A DNA stretch of 64,000 bases from Hypomyces perniciosus (Eukaryota > Ascomycota > Sordariomycetes > Hypocreales > Hypocreaceae): contig SPDT01000004.1 in NCBI GenBank assembly GCA_008477525.1, forward strand, positions 3,038,001-3,102,000, read 5' to 3'. Below the pieces are notes generated by a model. That model did not search any database. It was not told the origin of the DNA and was given only the letters and a program-made list of their open reading frames with translations. This document shows positions 61,401 through 64,000 of this stretch, in pieces (position 1 is the stretch's first letter; every line of letters starts with the position of its first letter). The position numbers and the translations under genes were made by a program.

Positions 61401-64000
61401 GGATCTGCTTCGCCATCACGGGATGCAGCCACGTAGTCGTAATCATAGCGGGCACGACTATGATCTTTTCCCGTCACCCTTCGACCTGGCCATTGGTATC
61501 CCATGTCAGACATAACGTCATGAGGAGGTCGCTGATCCCATGTGATGAGCTTAGCTAGGGTGTTCGCCAAAAGAAGTGCGACAACGAAGATATCTGGAGG
61601 GAGGTTTGTGGGATATCGGCACCGCGGCGCCAGGGCTTTGGTTATCCTGAACCCCCTTCCCTACACAACATCATCGGGCGCTGATTCAGGTGTGACGACC
61701 CTTTTTATCGCTGTTAATACGAGACTTCATCCACCGAATCCTCCTACACTAGGCAAGAATAAATATCATCTTCTTCGTTCTTGTTGCGTAATTGGGGCTT
61801 GTGGAGTTAGCCGTCACATAGCTCAAGGAACGATAATAGGCACCCGATAATGCTGAAAGTCTGTCTCTGGAGAGTCTATTCGATGACACGGGCTTTCAAC
61901 GTTGGCTAGATGCAGCACAAGTATGTTACCTAGCAATGTTAACACCATTGATTCCAAAAACGACGACCCGATCGAGGAAGGCACCCTTGTTCAGGCGGCT
62001 AGACGCTTTCCACGTCGCACCCCTCCCGATCATTTGGTGATCACCTAAAACCAACCTCACCATCTTCCCTCCCTCACCTCAGTCGGCCACCTCAGCGTTG
62101 TCGTTACCCTCAGAGTCTATGTTCTCTCAAACCGAAGCTCCTCGGCATAGATGCGCCAACGGAACCCAAATTCCATCCAGCCAGCGGCAAATGAGCCTTT
62201 GGTCGATCCAGGCCTCCTTAGCAGGCTGCGACCGGCAGCCACTGACGCCCTGACGGACCAAATATGTCCCAGGTGACAGATTGTCTGAGATCAGGTTGAG
62301 AACTGCTGATACACGAACTGGTGCTGGCGATGTCTTGAACAGCCCTAGCACCCCTCCTCGTGCGGAACGATATGGTACGGTCGTCCCCTCGCTGGGCATT
62401 CTCTAAGACTCATGTGGGTCGGTCAGCCATTTAGGTTGGTTGTGTATGCCATGAGGATATAGAAGTGCAGCGAGAGACCAAGCGACAGCAGTGGACGTTG
62501 GACACTTCCAACCAACTCAGGACGCCGGATGTGACGGTGCTAAGACTAAGCAACTGGCCACGGAGACCAAACTCGCGAAGCGTGAGGCTGACTGACGGCA
62601 CACAGTTCATCATGTGGATGGTTGGCCGAGTGAGGCGAGCTGAGAAGAACCGCATCCTTGGGGGGAATGTCCGGCCTTAGCCGTCAGAAGTTCCCAGCGG
62701 AACAGATGCGGACGGCTTCGCAACAGAGCAGCTATAGACACCATGCTGCGCAGCCCTCTGATATATAAGGCTTCTGCTCTCCCACACTACTCGGGACAAA
62801 ACTTGTCAACGACGTTTTCCATCCTTCCTAACGATTCTACATCCTTTGATCTACAAAGTCGCGTACGGCAGCGCTACAGCACCTTTAGTGGCCTCTCACC
62901 AGAAGGCTCTTCAATTCCTCATTGAGGCATACAGAGACGGTCTTTCTTTCACTGAAAAAATCACGAGATAGAGGCATTCACCGCCACAGCAGCGGCAGCC
63001 TCCTCGACTGTTACGGACCTTCTCACAGTATATTGTTATGGCGACACGAAGGGTGCGAGACTACCAGCTGGCTGACCGAGCGTGGATTCCGGATGACGTG
63101 ATGGAAATCACATCCGATTCTGAGACTGACATGGAGGACGAAGACGAACTCAACGAGAATGACGAGCCATGAGGGTCCCTGGGGCATGATCCGCATCCTG
63201 ACGACTCGCTGCCTTCCATCTGGCTATTGCGGCTGCTATTGCTGATACCCGGCGAGGTCTCAGGCAGAATAGAGGTGAGTAGATTCAAGGCGGGCTTGAG
63301 GATACGTCAAAGGCCACCAACATGCTAGAGATCCCAATCAAGACGCTTGACGATGTCGAAAATGCTGATGACCCCGATGACTCGGTCAATCAACATAATC
63401 GACCAGCTGCGATCCGCCTTGCTCCAGCACCAAGCACTTCTACTAGTGCGAGGCCAACCCTGAAACCTTCGATACAGTCTGCACCTGTCTCATCTTTAGA
63501 CAATGAAGTGCTGTAGAGTCAATGTGCGGATACTTTCAGTCAACTCGATTTCGTCTCGAGTTAAGGGCTAAGCAGTGTCAATATCTTTTGCATTGGCATG
63601 GCCGTCCGTCTATGGAAGATACTTGGGTAAGCAAGACACTTTTAAGTCCGCAGCTCTTGGAAAGGGTAAGTGCAGGCAGCTTGGATGTTGCTTGTGCTTG
63701 AAAGCCCAGTCGGGCGCCCCAAGATTGATAACTAGGTCTACGAAGGTTGGGGACGAAAGACCTGGGTCAGTTCACAACTGGCAGCACCCCTGCTCTACAG
63801 TATTAACTTGCTAGCTTCTATACTGTATTTTCCTTACAATACAATGCTAAATCTCTATCAGTAATACTTCATAAAACAATAACTTTTAACACAAATTGAG
63901 AATACTGTCCTCAAAAATAAAGCCAACCATAATTACTGAGAAAGATTCCTATGCTAGTAACAGTAAATAGTAATAGCGGCAGTGATGGTGGCGGCAATAG
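58402..64000. other. Right-end region, no supported gene
   Basis: About 5.6 kb with only short open frames. A short acidic frame at 63039-63173 (opening MATRRVRDYQLADRAWIPDD, rich in Asp/Glu) and a Pro/Ser-rich one at 63322-63516 could be exons of an unrecognised gene, but I could not join them convincingly. A 24-bp direct repeat lies at 58877-58977. Confidence 0.4.
58877..58977. repeat. Direct repeat, 24 bp, spaced 77 bp
   Basis: The same 24-bp sequence (opening CGATGGAACGATATTC) occurs at 58877-58900 and 58954-58977. Each copy is preceded about 10-13 bp upstream by GAAAATCCTTC (58857-58867 and 58931-58941). A local duplication is the simplest explanation. Confidence 0.85.

Noticed and set aside
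61542..62399. Open frames of 90-102 codons on both strands
   Set aside because: Short, without similarity to anything I recognise, and on opposite strands with no plausible introns.

Overview
This window is almost certainly filamentous-fungal DNA, most likely Trichoderma or a close hypocrealean relative. The evidence is short spliceosomal introns (55-85 bp) with GT...AG ends and CTAAC-like branch sites, a tRNA-Met with a fungal-type anticodon-loop intron, and above all a giant nonribosomal peptide synthetase whose adenylation codes read as the start of a 20-residue peptaibol. The genus is inferred; the fungal assignment is secure.

Region 1 to 33.6 kb (minus strand) is one gene that runs off the left edge. 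Its N-terminus is a shortened ketosynthase-like (KS) domain lacking catalytic residues, followed by an acyltransferase (AT) and a carrier domain (ACP/T). Nine complete C-A-T modules and the condensation domain of a tenth follow, each module about 3.28 kb. Three small introns lie inside the KS relic; the remaining 32.4 kb stays in one reading frame at every motif checked. The 10-residue A-domain codes, read by hand, are: M1 DLGYLAGVFK, M2 DVGFVAGVLK, M3 DLGFLAGVFK, M4 DVGFVAGVLK, M5 DLGFLAGVFK, M6 DVGFVAGVLK, M7 DGGMVGGNYK, M8 DLGFLAGVFK, M9 DAFTVAGVSK. The pattern is A-B-A-B-A-B-C-A-D. It fits Aib-Ala-Aib-Ala-Aib-Ala-Gln-Aib-Val, the N-terminal nine residues of long peptaibols of the paracelsin/trichokonin type, with the PKS-like head supplying the N-terminal acetyl cap.

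Region 33.6 to 41.2 kb is gene-poor and holds an AT-rich island (about 34.74-35.30 kb) with a small fold-back element. A two-exon gene for a small Cys-rich protein and an intron-containing tRNA-Met(CAT) lie at 41.2-42.3 kb.

Region 44.6 to 54 kb looks like a decayed terpenoid locus: a cytochrome P450 pseudogene (minus), an intact two-exon UbiA-family prenyltransferase/terpene-cyclase-like membrane protein (plus), a short-chain dehydrogenase remnant (plus) and an alpha/beta-hydrolase pseudogene with stops and frameshifts (minus).

Region 56.3 to 58.4 kb carries a seven-exon minus-strand gene for a secreted protein resembling only the C-terminal half of killer-toxin-like GH18 chitinases. The last 5.6 kb and most other intergenic stretches show no convincing gene.
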